Shown here in pieces: positions 43,689-51,969 of a DNA stretch of 64,000 nt. The DNA is taken from NCBI RefSeq assembly GCF_001514305.1, contig NZ_KQ949079.1, positions 259,629-323,628 of the forward strand. The letters are read 5' to 3'. The notes beneath the pieces are model-generated. The model worked only from the letters and a program-made list of their open reading frames with translations. It was not told the DNA's origin and made no database searches. The DNA comes from Streptomyces dysideae (GTDB lineage Bacteria > Actinomycetota > Actinomycetes > Streptomycetales > Streptomycetaceae). A program made the position numbers and the translations under genes. Position 1 is the stretch's first letter, and each line of letters opens with the position of its first letter.

Positions 43689-45131
43689 TCAAGTGTCCAC
43701 GGACGCGGTGCTCAGCCCGCCAAGGGGGTCACCCCGCTCAACACCGCCCACCGTGAATCCCATCACCGAGCCCCCGCCCTCCCTCCGAGACGCGAACGGC
43801 GCTCCCCCGTGCGCCAGTGCCACCTCCCGCACGATCGACAACCCCAGCCCCGACCCTGGCAACGACCGCGCGTCCGCCGCCCGGTAGAACCGGTCGAAGA
43901 CCCGGACCAGATCGTCGTCCGCGACACCCGGCCCCCGGTCCAGCACCTCCACCCGTACCGTCCCCGGCCGCGCGGGCCCACTGACCCGGATCTCGATCGG
44001 TGCCGTGCCGTCGCGGTCGAACTTGGCCGCGTTCTCGACGAGGTTCGACACCGCCCGCTGGAGCATCCCGGGCCGCCCGTCGGTCGTCGTGTCGCCGCTC
44101 GCCCGCACCACGACCTGCCGCCCGGTACGCCGCCCGGCGAGCCCCGCGACGTCCTCGGCGAGGTCGGCGAGGTCCACCCGCCGCGGCGCCTCGGTGTCGG
44201 ACTGGCCGGCCGCGAGGTCGACCAACTCGTTGACGAGGTCGGTCAGTTCGCGGGCCTCCTGGGTCAGGTCGGCGACCAGCTCGTCGCGGGTGCCGGACGG
44301 CAGCTCGTCGATGCGGCGCAGCAGGGAGATGTTCGTACGCAGGGAGGTGAGCGGCGTACGCAGCTCGTGCCCCGCGTCCTGGACCAGACGCCGCTGGTCC
44401 TCCTCCGACTGGGCCAGCCGCCCCAGCATCCGGTCGAAGGCGCGGCCCAGGCGGCCCACCTCGTCGTACCCGGCGACCGGCACCTGGATGCCGAGCCGAC
44501 GGGTGCGGGCGACGTCCTCGGCGGCGGAGGTGAGGACGACCAGCCGGCGGGTGATACGCCGGGCCAGCCACCAGCCGAACAGCCCGGCGAGGACCACGAC
44601 CGCGGCCATCAGGATCAGCGTGCGCTGTTGCAGCGCACGCAGCAGATCCTCCGTGTCGCTGAACTCCTGCGCCACCTGCACCGCGCCCCGCCCGCCGCCG
44701 AGGGCGACCGTCGCGACGCGGTAGACGTCGTCGCCGACGTCCACGTCCTTGTGCTCGACCATCCGCCCGGCCGTACCGTCGGCCGCGATCCGCCGGTCGG
44801 CGGCCATGACCGGCAGCCCGGGACTCCCCGGGTCGACGATGCGGGCGTCCGGCCCGAGCACCTGCACATCGGTACGGGCGGGGCGTACCAGATCGTGCCC
44901 CGGCGCCTGGGACGAGAAGTCCTCCGGCGCCATCGCCTGGTCCCGCACCTCGGCCCGCAGATCCTGTACGGCCTCGTCGAACACCGTCTCCTGGTCCACC
45001 CGCACCAGCCGCGCCGCCGCCCCGTACGACAGCACACCCACCAGCAGCGTCACCGCGGCCGTCACCGCGGCGAAGGACACCGCGAAGGTGGTCCGCAGGG
45101 AGACCAGCCGGGGCCGCCGCAGCCGGCCCAC
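43689..45131 (-). CDS. HAMP-containing sensor histidine kinase
   Basis: A 480-residue sensor. Two membrane helices (LRTTFAVSFAAVTAAVTLLV near 15-35; LILMAAVVVLAGLFGWWLAR near 175) flank an external sensing loop of about 130 residues. Then HAMP, HisKA with phosphorylated His in LVQDAGHELRTPLTSLR (about residue 253), and HATPase_c with N-box NLVENAAKF and VLDRGPGVADDDL. GTG 45131 abuts the response-regulator stop with no gap. Signal unknown. Confidence 0.93.
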   Translation of the reverse strand: MGRLRRPRLVSLRTTFAVSFAAVTAAVTLLVGVLSYGAAARLVRVDQETVFDEAVQDLRAEVRDQAMAPEDFSSQAPGHDLVRPARTDVQVLGPDARIVDPGSPGLPVMAADRRIAADGTAGRMVEHKDVDVGDDVYRVATVALGGGRGAVQVAQEFSDTEDLLRALQQRTLILMAAVVVLAGLFGWWLARRITRRLVVLTSAAEDVARTRRLGIQVPVAGYDEVGRLGRAFDRMLGRLAQSEEDQRRLVQDAGHELRTPLTSLRTNISLLRRIDELPSGTRDELVADLTQEARELTDLVNELVDLAAGQSDTEAPRRVDLADLAEDVAGLAGRRTGRQVVVRASGDTTTDGRPGMLQRAVSNLVENAAKFDRDGTAPIEIRVSGPARPGTVRVEVLDRGPGVADDDLVRVFDRFYRAADARSLPGSGLGLSIVREVALAHGGAPFASRREGGGSVMGFTVGGVERGDPLGGLSTASVDT

Positions 45132-45851
45132 TCAGTCCTCCCGCAGCACGTAACCCACGCCCCGCACCGTCTGGATCAGCTGCGGCGCGCCCGGCTCGTC
45201 GATCTTGCGGCGCAGATAGCCGACGTACACGGCGAGATTCTTGGAGCCCGGGCCGAAGTCGTAGCCCCAGATACGGTCGTAGATCGTGGAGTGGTCGAGC
45301 ACGATCCCCGCGTTGCGCACCAGCAGCTCCAGCAGCTCGAACTCGGTCCGCGTCAGCTCCAGCTCCCGCCGCCCGCGCCAGGCCCGCCGCGCCTGTGGAT
45401 CCATCCGCAGCCCGGCAGCTTCCAGGAAGCGGTCGGGCTCCGGCTTGGCCACGTTCTTGACGGGGACCGCGGTGCCGTTCTCCTCACTGGTCCGGCGGAG
45501 CAGCGCCCGCAACCGGGCGAAGACCTCCTCCACGTCGAACGGCTTCACCACATAGTCGTCGGCGCCCGCGTCCAGGCCCGCGATCCGGTCCTGGGTCTCC
45601 ACGAGCGCCGTCAACATCAGGATCGGCGTCCGGTCCCCCTCCGCCCGCAGCACCCGGCAGACCTGCAGCCCGTCGATGCCCGGCATCATCACGTCCAGCA
45701 CCAGCACGTCCGGCGGAGTCCGGTGCGCCTGCGCGAGCGCCTCGACACCGTCGGCGACCGCGGTGACCCGGTAGCCCTCCAGGGTCAGGGCGCGCTCCAG
45801 GGCGTGACGGATGGCGCGGTCGTCTTCGGCGAGCAGCACGGTTCGGGGCAC
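45132..45851 (-). CDS. OmpR-family response regulator
   Basis: A 239-residue regulator. Receiver domain: acidic pocket LLAEDD, phosphorylated Asp in VLVLDVMMPGIDGL (about residue 52), and KPF lysine in DDYVVKPFDVEEVFARLRAL. Winged-helix output: LTRTEFELLELLVRNAGIVL and AVYVGYLRRKIDEPG. GTG 45851 matches the family start MPRTVLLAEDD. First gene of the two-component pair. Confidence 0.93.
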   Translation of the reverse strand: MPRTVLLAEDDRAIRHALERALTLEGYRVTAVADGVEALAQAHRTPPDVLVLDVMMPGIDGLQVCRVLRAEGDRTPILMLTALVETQDRIAGLDAGADDYVVKPFDVEEVFARLRALLRRTSEENGTAVPVKNVAKPEPDRFLEAAGLRMDPQARRAWRGRRELELTRTEFELLELLVRNAGIVLDHSTIYDRIWGYDFGPGSKNLAVYVGYLRRKIDEPGAPQLIQTVRGVGYVLRED

Positions 45852-46316
45852 GGATCCATACTGCCAAGCCGCCGGTGTCGTACGCCGTGATGAGCAGCTC
45901 ACCGGGTGCCCTTCTTACTGGCCTCTCACCCGGCGGGCGGCAACCGGGGAGGAACTCTCCACCGCCCTCTCACCCGGCCGGTCGCAGCGCGGCGAGCTGC
46001 TCCGCGAACGGCACCACCTCGGGCTCGGCCGTCCGCTTCGGGGGCCGCCCGGCCATCAGCCCGGCCAGTTCCCCCGCCGCCCGCTCGATCCGCCCGTCCA
46101 GCCCCTCCGCGCCCCAGTCCTCCGAGGCCGCGTACACCCCGGTCGGCACGACCACCGCCCTCAGATAGGCGAACAGCGGCCGCAGCGCATGCTCCAGCAC
46201 CAGCGAGTGCCGCGCCGTACCACCGGTCGCCGCGACCAGCACCGGCATCCCGGCCAGCGCGTCCGGATCGATCACGTCGAAGAACGACTTGAACAGCCCG
46301 CTGCACGACGCGGAGG

Positions 46317-46345
46317 CTGCATCGATGCGCGCCTCCGGCACGACC
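46317..46345. repeat. Copy A of a ~29-bp direct repeat inside the FMN reductase gene
   Basis: CTGCATCGATGCGCGCCTCC followed by GGCACGACC. A near-identical segment occurs 122 bases away at 46439-46468 (differences only at the CATCGATG/CATCCGTGG part). Relative to the family both look like insertions. This copy preserves the frame. Confidence 0.85.
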
Positions 46346-46438
46346 GGCGTGACGACGATCAGCCCGTCCGCCCCCGTCACCGCGTCGATCGCGGCGGCCA
46401 GATTCCGGCCCGGGAAGCCATTGGTGAAGTTGTGCGCA

Positions 46439-46468
46439 CTGCATCCGTGGCGCGCCTCCGGCACGACC
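46439..46468. repeat. Copy B of the ~29-bp direct repeat, frame-breaking
   Basis: CTGCATCCGTGGCGCGCCTC followed by CGGCACGACC. It replaces about two codons between RDLAV and HNFTNG of the reductase and causes the frameshift. Confidence 0.85.
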
Positions 46469-46606
46469 CAACGGCGAGGTCGCGCAGCTCGACGACCTGC
46501 ACCTGCACCTCCACCTCGGCCTGGCCGGCGACGGCCGCGGCCAGCCGGTCACCCAGCAACCGGGTGGAGGACGGGACACTCAGCCCCGCGGACACGACGA
46601 CGAGCT

Positions 46607-47692
46607 TCATGCGACGGTCACCTCCTGGGCGGCCTTGAGAGAAGCGTGGCTGGGGGCCTCGGGGACATCCGCCGGACGGCCCTTCGCGAACTCCTTGCGC
46701 AGCACCGGCACGACCTCCTCACCCAGCAGGTCGAGCTGCTCCAGCACCGTCTTCAGCGGCAGCCCGGCGTGGTCCAGCAGGAACAGCTGGCGCTGGTAGT
46801 CACCGGCGTACTCCCGGAAGCTCAGCGTCTTCTCGATCACCTGCTGCGGCGAGCCGACCGTCAGCGGAGTCTGGTCGGTGAACTCCTCCAGCGACGGGCC
46901 GTGTCCGTACACCGGCGCGACATCGAAGTACGGCCGGAACTCCCGCACCGCATCCTGCGAGTTGCGCCGCATGAACACCTGCCCGCCCAGCCCCACGATC
47001 GCCTGCTCGGCCGTGCCGTGCCCGTAGTGCGCGTACCGCTCCCGGTACAGCTCGACCATCCGCTTGGTGTGGTCGGCGGGCCAGAAGATGTTGTTGTGGA
47101 AGAAGCCGTCCCCGTAGTACGCGGCCTGCTCGGCGATCTCCGGCGACCGGATCGACCCGTGCCACACGAACGGCGGCACCCCGTCCAACGGCCGCGGCGT
47201 GGACGTGAACCCCTGCAACGGCGTACGGAACTTCCCCTCCCAGTTCACGACGTCCTCACGCCACAGCCGATGCAGCAGGGCGTAGTTCTCGACGGCGAGG
47301 TTGATGCCCTGCCGGATGTCCTGCCCGAACCAGGGGTAGACGGGGCCCGTGTTGCCGCGCCCCATCATCAGGTCCACCCGGCCGTCGGCCAGGTGCTGCA
47401 GCATCGCGAAGTCCTCCGCGATCTTCACCGGGTCGTTGGTGGTGATCAGCGTCGTGGAGGTCGAGAGGATCAGCCTCTCGGTCCGCGCCGCGACATACCC
47501 GAGCATCGTCGTCGGCGACGACGGCACGAACGGCGGGTTGTGGTGCTCGCCGGTCGCGAAGACGTCGAGGCCGACCTCCTCGGCCTTCAGCGCGATGGCG
47601 ACCATGGCCTTGATGCGCTCGCGCTCGGTCGGCGTACGGCCCGTGGTCGGGTCCGGTGTGACATCACCGACGCTGAAGATCCCGAACTGCAT
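46607..47692 (-). CDS. LLM-class flavin-dependent oxidoreductase
   Basis: A 361-residue luciferase-like monooxygenase, full length. Conserved segments: MQFGIFSVGDVTPDP, AEEVGLDVFATGEHHNPPFV, DFAMLQHLADGRVDLMMGRG and PFVWHGSIRSPEIAEQAAYY. Such enzymes use reduced FMN (or F420); the coupled reductase gene immediately downstream would have provided it but is broken here. Substrate unknown. ATG 47692 fits the family start. Confidence 0.9.
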   Translation of the reverse strand: MQFGIFSVGDVTPDPTTGRTPTERERIKAMVAIALKAEEVGLDVFATGEHHNPPFVPSSPTTMLGYVAARTERLILSTSTTLITTNDPVKIAEDFAMLQHLADGRVDLMMGRGNTGPVYPWFGQDIRQGINLAVENYALLHRLWREDVVNWEGKFRTPLQGFTSTPRPLDGVPPFVWHGSIRSPEIAEQAAYYGDGFFHNNIFWPADHTKRMVELYRERYAHYGHGTAEQAIVGLGGQVFMRRNSQDAVREFRPYFDVAPVYGHGPSLEEFTDQTPLTVGSPQQVIEKTLSFREYAGDYQRQLFLLDHAGLPLKTVLEQLDLLGEEVVPVLRKEFAKGRPADVPEAPSHASLKAAQEVTVA

Positions 47693-47774
47693 GGTCGCTC
47701 ACCCTCCAGGTTGTTGACCGTTCAACTATACCCGGAGAACGGCGGCCCTCCGCTCCCTATTCCCCCTGTCTCCC

Positions 47775-48389
47775 TCAGGCCGACGGCGCCCACCGCGGGT
47801 CCCGCCCGGTCTGCCCGAGCAGCCGCTCGAACGCCGAGGCGCCCTCCGCCACCGGCACCGGATCCCGGAACACGCCCGTCGCCCGAGCCGTCGGCGCCAG
47901 CTCGGCGACCGTGCCCGCCAGCTGCTCCACGACCACCTCCGCCACGTCGTCGTCCTCCCGGTACTCCTGACCCGTGGCCCGCGCCAGGTCCCACACATGC
48001 ACCGTCAGATCGAGCAGCGCCATCGAACCGACGAGCCGCGCCGGCATCTGCCACGCCCCCGCCGTGCCCTCCTCCGCGCCGGGCGCCGACCAGGCCGCCA
48101 CAAGCCGGTCCGTCTCCTCGGCGAACCGCTCACGCCAGTCCGGCCCCGCACCGACCCGGTCGGGCGTCGTCGCGAAGTCCGACTCCCCCTTGGCGGCCAG
48201 CTTCTGGAACTCCACGACCACCTGGAGCAGATGGTTGACCAGGGCCTTCACGTCGTAGTCGGCGCAGGGTGTGGCCGCGCCGAGCGCCTCGTCGGGAACC
48301 GCCCGCAGCACCGGAACGGCCCGCTCACGCGCCATGCCCAGCAGCTCACCGATGCCGTACCTGTCCGCCCGCACGCTCTTCGTGTCCAT
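47775..48389 (-). CDS. TIGR03086-type DinB-like metal-binding protein
   Basis: A 204-residue protein related to mycothiol-dependent maleylpyruvate isomerase. It shows TPCADYDVKALVNHLLQVVV and MALLDLTVHVWDLARATGQE with metal-binding histidines of the DinB fold. ATG 48389 is taken as start; the frame continues upstream through the nine-unit repeat as Arg-Ser-Ser repeats, which I regard as non-coding. Probably a mycothiol-linked transferase. Divergent from the AraC regulator. Confidence 0.85.
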   Translation of the reverse strand: MDTKSVRADRYGIGELLGMARERAVPVLRAVPDEALGAATPCADYDVKALVNHLLQVVVEFQKLAAKGESDFATTPDRVGAGPDWRERFAEETDRLVAAWSAPGAEEGTAGAWQMPARLVGSMALLDLTVHVWDLARATGQEYREDDDVAEVVVEQLAGTVAELAPTARATGVFRDPVPVAEGASAFERLLGQTGRDPRWAPSA

Positions 48390-48462
48390 GAGCCGACCGT
48401 ACGGACGCCCGCCCCGCCCCTCTTGAAGAAACGCGACTCCCGGAGAAACGCGACGCGCCTTT

Positions 48463-48543
48463 CTCGACGACCTCGACGACCTCGACGACCTCGACGACCT
48501 CGACGACCTCGACGACCTCGACGACCTCGACGACCTCGACGAC
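48463..48543. repeat. Nine tandem copies of CTCGACGAC
   Basis: Nine exact 9-bp units in the 167-bp gap between the DinB-like gene (minus, start 48389) and the AraC gene (plus, start 48557). The array ends 13 bases before the AraC ATG, so it covers that gene's promoter or leader. Each unit contains TCGA. In minus orientation it would read GTCGTCGAG repeats. Confidence 0.97.
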
Positions 48544-48556
48544 GTACGATCCGCCC

Positions 48557-49390
48557 ATGGCCGCACCCCGCCGCGACACCCGCGGGATCGTCGACCCGTC
48601 CGGGCTGCTGACCCGCGTGAGGTTCCGCCGCCACGAGCCCGCCGAGCCGCTGCGCCGGTACGTCGAGTGGTACTGGCTCATCGACTGGGACCTGCCCGAG
48701 CCCTACGCCTCCCACATCGTCCCGCACCCGTCCGTCAACCTGACCTTCCAGTGGGACGGGGTCGACGAGGAGGATGCCCCGCCCTACGGCGAGGTGACCG
48801 GCGTCGCGCTCGGCCTCTACACCAGGAAGCTGACCGGAAGGGGCCGGGTGTGCGGGGCGAAGTTCCGCCCCGGCGGCTTCCGGCCGTACACCCCTGAGAC
48901 ACCGGCGTCCCACTGGACCGGCCAGGCCCTCTCCGCCCAGGAGGTCTTCCCGCAGGCCACACCCGACATCGCCCGGTCGGTCGCGAGCCCCGCCGACGAC
49001 CAGGACCGCGTGGCCGCCCTCGACGCCTTCCTGCTCGCCCTCCCCCACACCCCCGACCCGCAGTCCGACCTCGCCATGGACCTCGTCCAGCGCATCCGCA
49101 CCGACCGCGCCGTCCGCCGCGTCGGCGACTTCGCCCGCACGGCGGGCCTGTCGGTACGGGCACTGCAACGGCTCTTCGCGTCCTACGTCGGCGTCAGCCC
49201 CAAGTGGGTCATCCTCCGCTACCGCATCCACGAGGCCCTGGAACACGCCGGCACCCACCACGACACCGACTGGGCCACCCTCGCCGCCGACCTCGGCTAC
49301 GCCGACCAGGCCCACCTCGTAAGGGACTTCACCGCGACGGTGGGGGTACCGCCGACGGCGTACGCGGCGGAGACCCGGGCCGGCCGGTAG
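48557..49390 (+). CDS. AraC-family transcriptional regulator
   Basis: A 277-residue regulator with a DUF6597-like N-terminal domain (RFRRHEPAEPLRRYVEWYWL) and a C-terminal AraC helix-turn-helix: RRVGDFARTAGLSVRALQRL, SPKWVILRYRIHEALEH and LAADLGYADQAHLVRDFTAT. ATG 48557 directly follows the nine-unit repeat. The likely target is its own divergent promoter region. Confidence 0.88.
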   Translation: MAAPRRDTRGIVDPSGLLTRVRFRRHEPAEPLRRYVEWYWLIDWDLPEPYASHIVPHPSVNLTFQWDGVDEEDAPPYGEVTGVALGLYTRKLTGRGRVCGAKFRPGGFRPYTPETPASHWTGQALSAQEVFPQATPDIARSVASPADDQDRVAALDAFLLALPHTPDPQSDLAMDLVQRIRTDRAVRRVGDFARTAGLSVRALQRLFASYVGVSPKWVILRYRIHEALEHAGTHHDTDWATLAADLGYADQAHLVRDFTATVGVPPTAYAAETRAGR

Positions 49391-49402
49391 GCACGGGCGC
49401 CA

Positions 49403-49452
49403 AGGTCAGGTCAGGTCAGGTCAGGTCAGGTCAGGTCAGGTCAGGTCAGGTC
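49403..49452. repeat. Ten tandem copies of AGGTC
   Basis: Ten exact 5-bp units between the AraC stop (49390) and the stop of the convergent secreted protein (49451), ending at that stop codon. Repeat units of five bases change frame when copy number changes, so this array could move the stop of the minus-strand gene. Confidence 0.97.
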
Positions 49453-49927
49453 AGAAGTAGTACGCGTCCCCCGTGTCCAGCACCAACACCCGCTGCCGGT
49501 CATTCGCCCGATTCCGGTCCACCGCCCCGCCACCCCACGCCGTGTCGAGCTCCAGCCGCACCTCCGACGGCGCCCCCCGCAGCCGTACCCGCAACCCGAT
49601 CTGCTCCCCCACCCCGTCCGCGGCCAGCGCCCCCACCCGGCACACCACCACCCGCGCCCCCGACCGCGCACACCCCTCCGCCAGCACCTGCCGGTCCGCC
49701 AACGGCTCCGACCAGCGCAGCCGCACCGTCGCGTCCGGCACCGCCGACGGCCCGTGATTACGCGGCGTGAACCTCACCTCGAGCCGCCCCGAGGACATGG
49801 AAGCGGACCCGTGATAGGCAAGATCGGCCTCCGGATCCCCCGCACCGCCCCTGCCCGTGCCCTGCGCGGCCGGAGCCACACCACCGACCGCCACCATGGC
49901 CGCAACACACACCGCGAGAACCCGCAT
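49451..49927 (-). CDS. Secreted DUF11-like hypothetical protein
   Basis: A 158-residue protein with signal peptide MRVLAVCVAAMVAVGGVAPA. The mature part has an immunoglobulin-like pattern, SSGRLEVRFTPRNHGPSAVP and DATVRLRWSEPLADRQVL, with one cysteine pair (EGCARSG, VVCRVG). ATG 49927 has GAGGAG eight bases upstream. The C-terminus LVLDTGDAYYF abuts the 5-bp repeat array. Function unknown. Confidence 0.7.
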   Translation of the reverse strand: MRVLAVCVAAMVAVGGVAPAAQGTGRGGAGDPEADLAYHGSASMSSGRLEVRFTPRNHGPSAVPDATVRLRWSEPLADRQVLAEGCARSGARVVVCRVGALAADGVGEQIGLRVRLRGAPSEVRLELDTAWGGGAVDRNRANDRQRVLVLDTGDAYYF

Positions 49928-50046
49928 ACCGCCCACTCCTCAGTCGACCGTGGTCGTAGTACGGATGTATCCCACGAGGAGCGGACGGCAGGCGCCGTCC
50001 AACAGGTGACGCGAGCAGCCCGCACCCCGCGTGCGAAGCTGCCCGC

Positions 50047-50382
50047 ATGCTCATCCTCCGCTCCGCAGCCCTCTTCGCCGCCGCCGCGCTCCTGGAGATC
50101 GGCGGCGCATGGCTGGTCTGGCAGGGCGTACGCGAACACCGCGGATGGCAGTGGATCGGCGCGGGCGTCATGGCCCTCGGCGCGTACGGCTTCGTCGCCA
50201 CGCTCCAGCCCGACGCGAACTTCGGCCGCATCCTCGCCGCGTACGGCGGTGTCTTCGTCGCCGGCTCACTGGCCTGGGGCATGATCGCGGACGGCTACCG
50301 CCCGGATCGCTACGACGTCACGGGCGCGCTGATCTGCCTCACGGGCATGGCGGTCATCATGTACGCGCCGCGAGGCGGCTGA
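50047..50382 (+). CDS. YnfA/UPF0060 membrane protein
   Basis: A 111-residue four-helix protein of the small-multidrug-resistance-like UPF0060 family. It reads [20 protein letters not shown] and [20 protein letters not shown], then [20 protein letters not shown]. Length and motifs match YnfA. Transport role uncertain. Confidence 0.9.
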   Translation: MLILRSAALFAAAALLEIGGAWLVWQGVREHRGWQWIGAGVMALGAYGFVATLQPDANFGRILAAYGGVFVAGSLAWGMIADGYRPDRYDVTGALICLTGMAVIMYAPRGG

Positions 50383-50398
50383 CCTGGAGGGAGCCCTC

Positions 50399-50827
50399 TC
50401 AGGCCGGCGGCAGCAAGCCAAGCTGCTCCAGGAACTCCATCTCGTCGAAGTAGAGCCGGTAGTCGACGATCCGCCCGTCCTTCACGGTGGCGATGTCCAC
50501 CCCGCGGATCCGGATCTCCTTCTGCGTCGCCGCGATGGTCTCCCCGGTCGGCAGCTGCAGCGGCCCGGTGTTCCGCCCGGTGAAGTACCCCTCGTCGATG
50601 GCCGTGTCGCCGACCTCGTACGCGTGCACCGTCTCGAACGTGGCCTCGGGAACCGCCTCCGTCATCCCGCGCCAGTAGTCCACGATCTTGTCGCGCCCGC
50701 GGAGCTCCCCCTCGTCGGGGGTGAGGGCGACCGCGTCCTCGGCGTACAGCTCGCCGACGACGTTCATGTCGGGATGCCCGGTCACCGCGTCCGTGAGCCG
50801 GTCCATGACCTCACGTGCCTGTCCCAT
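50399..50827 (-). CDS. SnoaL-like (NTF2-fold) protein
   Basis: A 142-residue polyketide-cyclase-like domain protein: HPDMNVVGELYAEDAVALTP, GRDKIVDYWRGMTEAVPEAT and VKDGRIVDYRLYFDEMEFLE. These are standard SnoaL-2 features. ATG 50827 starts the domain; the open frame upstream has no coding character. Substrate unknown. Convergent with ynfA. Confidence 0.85.
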   Translation of the reverse strand: MGQAREVMDRLTDAVTGHPDMNVVGELYAEDAVALTPDEGELRGRDKIVDYWRGMTEAVPEATFETVHAYEVGDTAIDEGYFTGRNTGPLQLPTGETIAATQKEIRIRGVDIATVKDGRIVDYRLYFDEMEFLEQLGLLPPA

Positions 50828-51005
50828 GATCCACCTCCACACAGAGTTCAGGGGATCACCCACCTCATTCTCCCACCGGACCCCACAGAGGGCAGACCGC
50901 AGAACAAGCCCACAAAACACTCCACCTCTCCTGCCGCTTATTCTGGCCGGACAACCTTTCGACCCCACACCACGCCACGTCCGCCCACGCCCGAGGAGCA
51001 GCCTC

Positions 51006-51782
51006 ATGCCCACCGCAGCCCCGTCCGCCGCCTCCCGCATCGCCGTCGTCACCGGTGCGAGCAGCGGAATCGGCGCCGCCACGGCACGGCAGCTCGCCGC
51101 CGCGGGCTACCGGGTCGTCCTGACCGCCCGCCGCAAGGACCGCATCGAGGCCCTCGCCGAGGAGATCACCGCGGCCGGCCACTCCGCGGTCGCGTACGCC
51201 CTGGACGTCACCGACCGCGCCGCGGTCGACGAGTTCGCCACCGCCTTCCAGAGCATCGGCGTCCTGATCAACAACGCGGGCGGCGCACTCGGCGCCGACC
51301 CGGTGGCCACCGGCGACCCGGCCGACTGGCGCACGATGTACGAGACGAACGTCATCGGCACCCTCAACCTCACCCAGGCCCTCCTCCCCAAGCTGGTGGC
51401 GAGCGGCGACGGCACGATCGTGGTCGTCTCCTCGACCGCGGGCCACGGCACGTACGAGGGCGGCGCCGGCTACGTCGCCGCCAAGCACGGCGCCCACGTC
51501 CTCGCCGAGACCCTCCGCCTGGAGATCGTCGGCCGGCCCGTCCGCGTCATCGAGATCGCCCCCGGCATGGTCAAGACGGACGAGTTCGCCCTCACCCGCT
51601 TCGCCGGCGACAAGGACAGGGCCGAGAAGGTCTACGAGGGCGTCGCCGACCCCCTCACCGCCGACGACGTCGCCGACACCATCACCTGGACGGTCACCCG
51701 CCCCAGCCACGTCAACATCGACCTCCTGGTCGTCCGCCCCCGCGCACAGGCGTCCAACACGAAGGTCCACAGGGAGAGTTGA
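51006..51782 (+). CDS. Short-chain dehydrogenase/reductase
   Basis: A 258-residue classical SDR. The cofactor motif is VVTGASSGIGAATARQLA. The NNAG motif is in VLINNAGGAL. The catalytic residues are Ser in IVVVSSTAGHG and Tyr/Lys in GYVAAKHGAHVLAE (YxxxK). ATG 51006 has GAGGAG upstream. It resembles YdfG-like NADP-dependent 3-hydroxy acid/serine dehydrogenases; the substrate is inferred only. Confidence 0.92.
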   Translation: MPTAAPSAASRIAVVTGASSGIGAATARQLAAAGYRVVLTARRKDRIEALAEEITAAGHSAVAYALDVTDRAAVDEFATAFQSIGVLINNAGGALGADPVATGDPADWRTMYETNVIGTLNLTQALLPKLVASGDGTIVVVSSTAGHGTYEGGAGYVAAKHGAHVLAETLRLEIVGRPVRVIEIAPGMVKTDEFALTRFAGDKDRAEKVYEGVADPLTADDVADTITWTVTRPSHVNIDLLVVRPRAQASNTKVHRES

Positions 51783-51913
51783 TGTCGGACAAGGACAAAG
51801 CCAAGGAATCGCACAACGAACGCCAGATGTGGTGGTGGCTGGCGTACTTCCTCTTCGGCATCCACATCGTCGCGTTCGTGATGATCTACGCGGTGACACA
51901 CGCGCCGAAGTAG
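51782..51913 (+). CDS. DUF6126-like single-helix membrane protein
   Basis: A 43-residue protein whose ATG overlaps the SDR stop (TGATG). A charged start MSDKDKAKESHNERQ is followed by one membrane helix WWWLAYFLFGIHIVAFVMIY. It fits the short DUF6126 family, whose members usually accompany XRE regulators. The overlap implies coupled translation with the SDR. Confidence 0.75.
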   Translation: MSDKDKAKESHNERQMWWWLAYFLFGIHIVAFVMIYAVTHAPK

Positions 51914-51969
51914 CCGCGTCGAGGAAGCGGGCGAGTTCGGCGACGCTCCCCGCGAGTCGCCGGACGCCC

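Larger units (their letters stand above)
45970..46610 (-). pseudogene. NAD(P)H-dependent FMN reductase with two duplicated insertions
   Basis: N-terminal part from ATG 46610: MKLVVVSAGLSVPSSTRLLG and VVELRDLAV. The frame breaks near 46470, and the reductase resumes as HNFTNGFPGRNLAAAIDAVT, then SGLFKSFFDVIDPDALAGMP and TARHSLVLEHALRPLFAYLR to 45970. The break is caused by an extra ~30 bases at 46439-46468. A nearly identical segment at 46317-46345 adds about nine residues in frame (VPEARIDAA). The family normally supplies reduced flavin to the LLM oxidoreductase whose stop overlaps this start by four bases. Confidence 0.75.

Noticed and set aside
48463..48543. CRISPR-like array
   Set aside because: Units are 9 bp and contiguous with no spacers. 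The same applies to the 5-bp array at 49403 and the 9-bp array at 33155.
48390..48566. N-terminal extension of the DinB-like protein through the repeat array
   Set aside because: The extension would be an Arg-Ser-Ser repeat absent from the family, and a good domain start exists at 48389.
51914..51969. Additional gvp gene downstream of gvpK
   Set aside because: Only 56 bases remain before the convergent DUF6126 gene; no frame fits.
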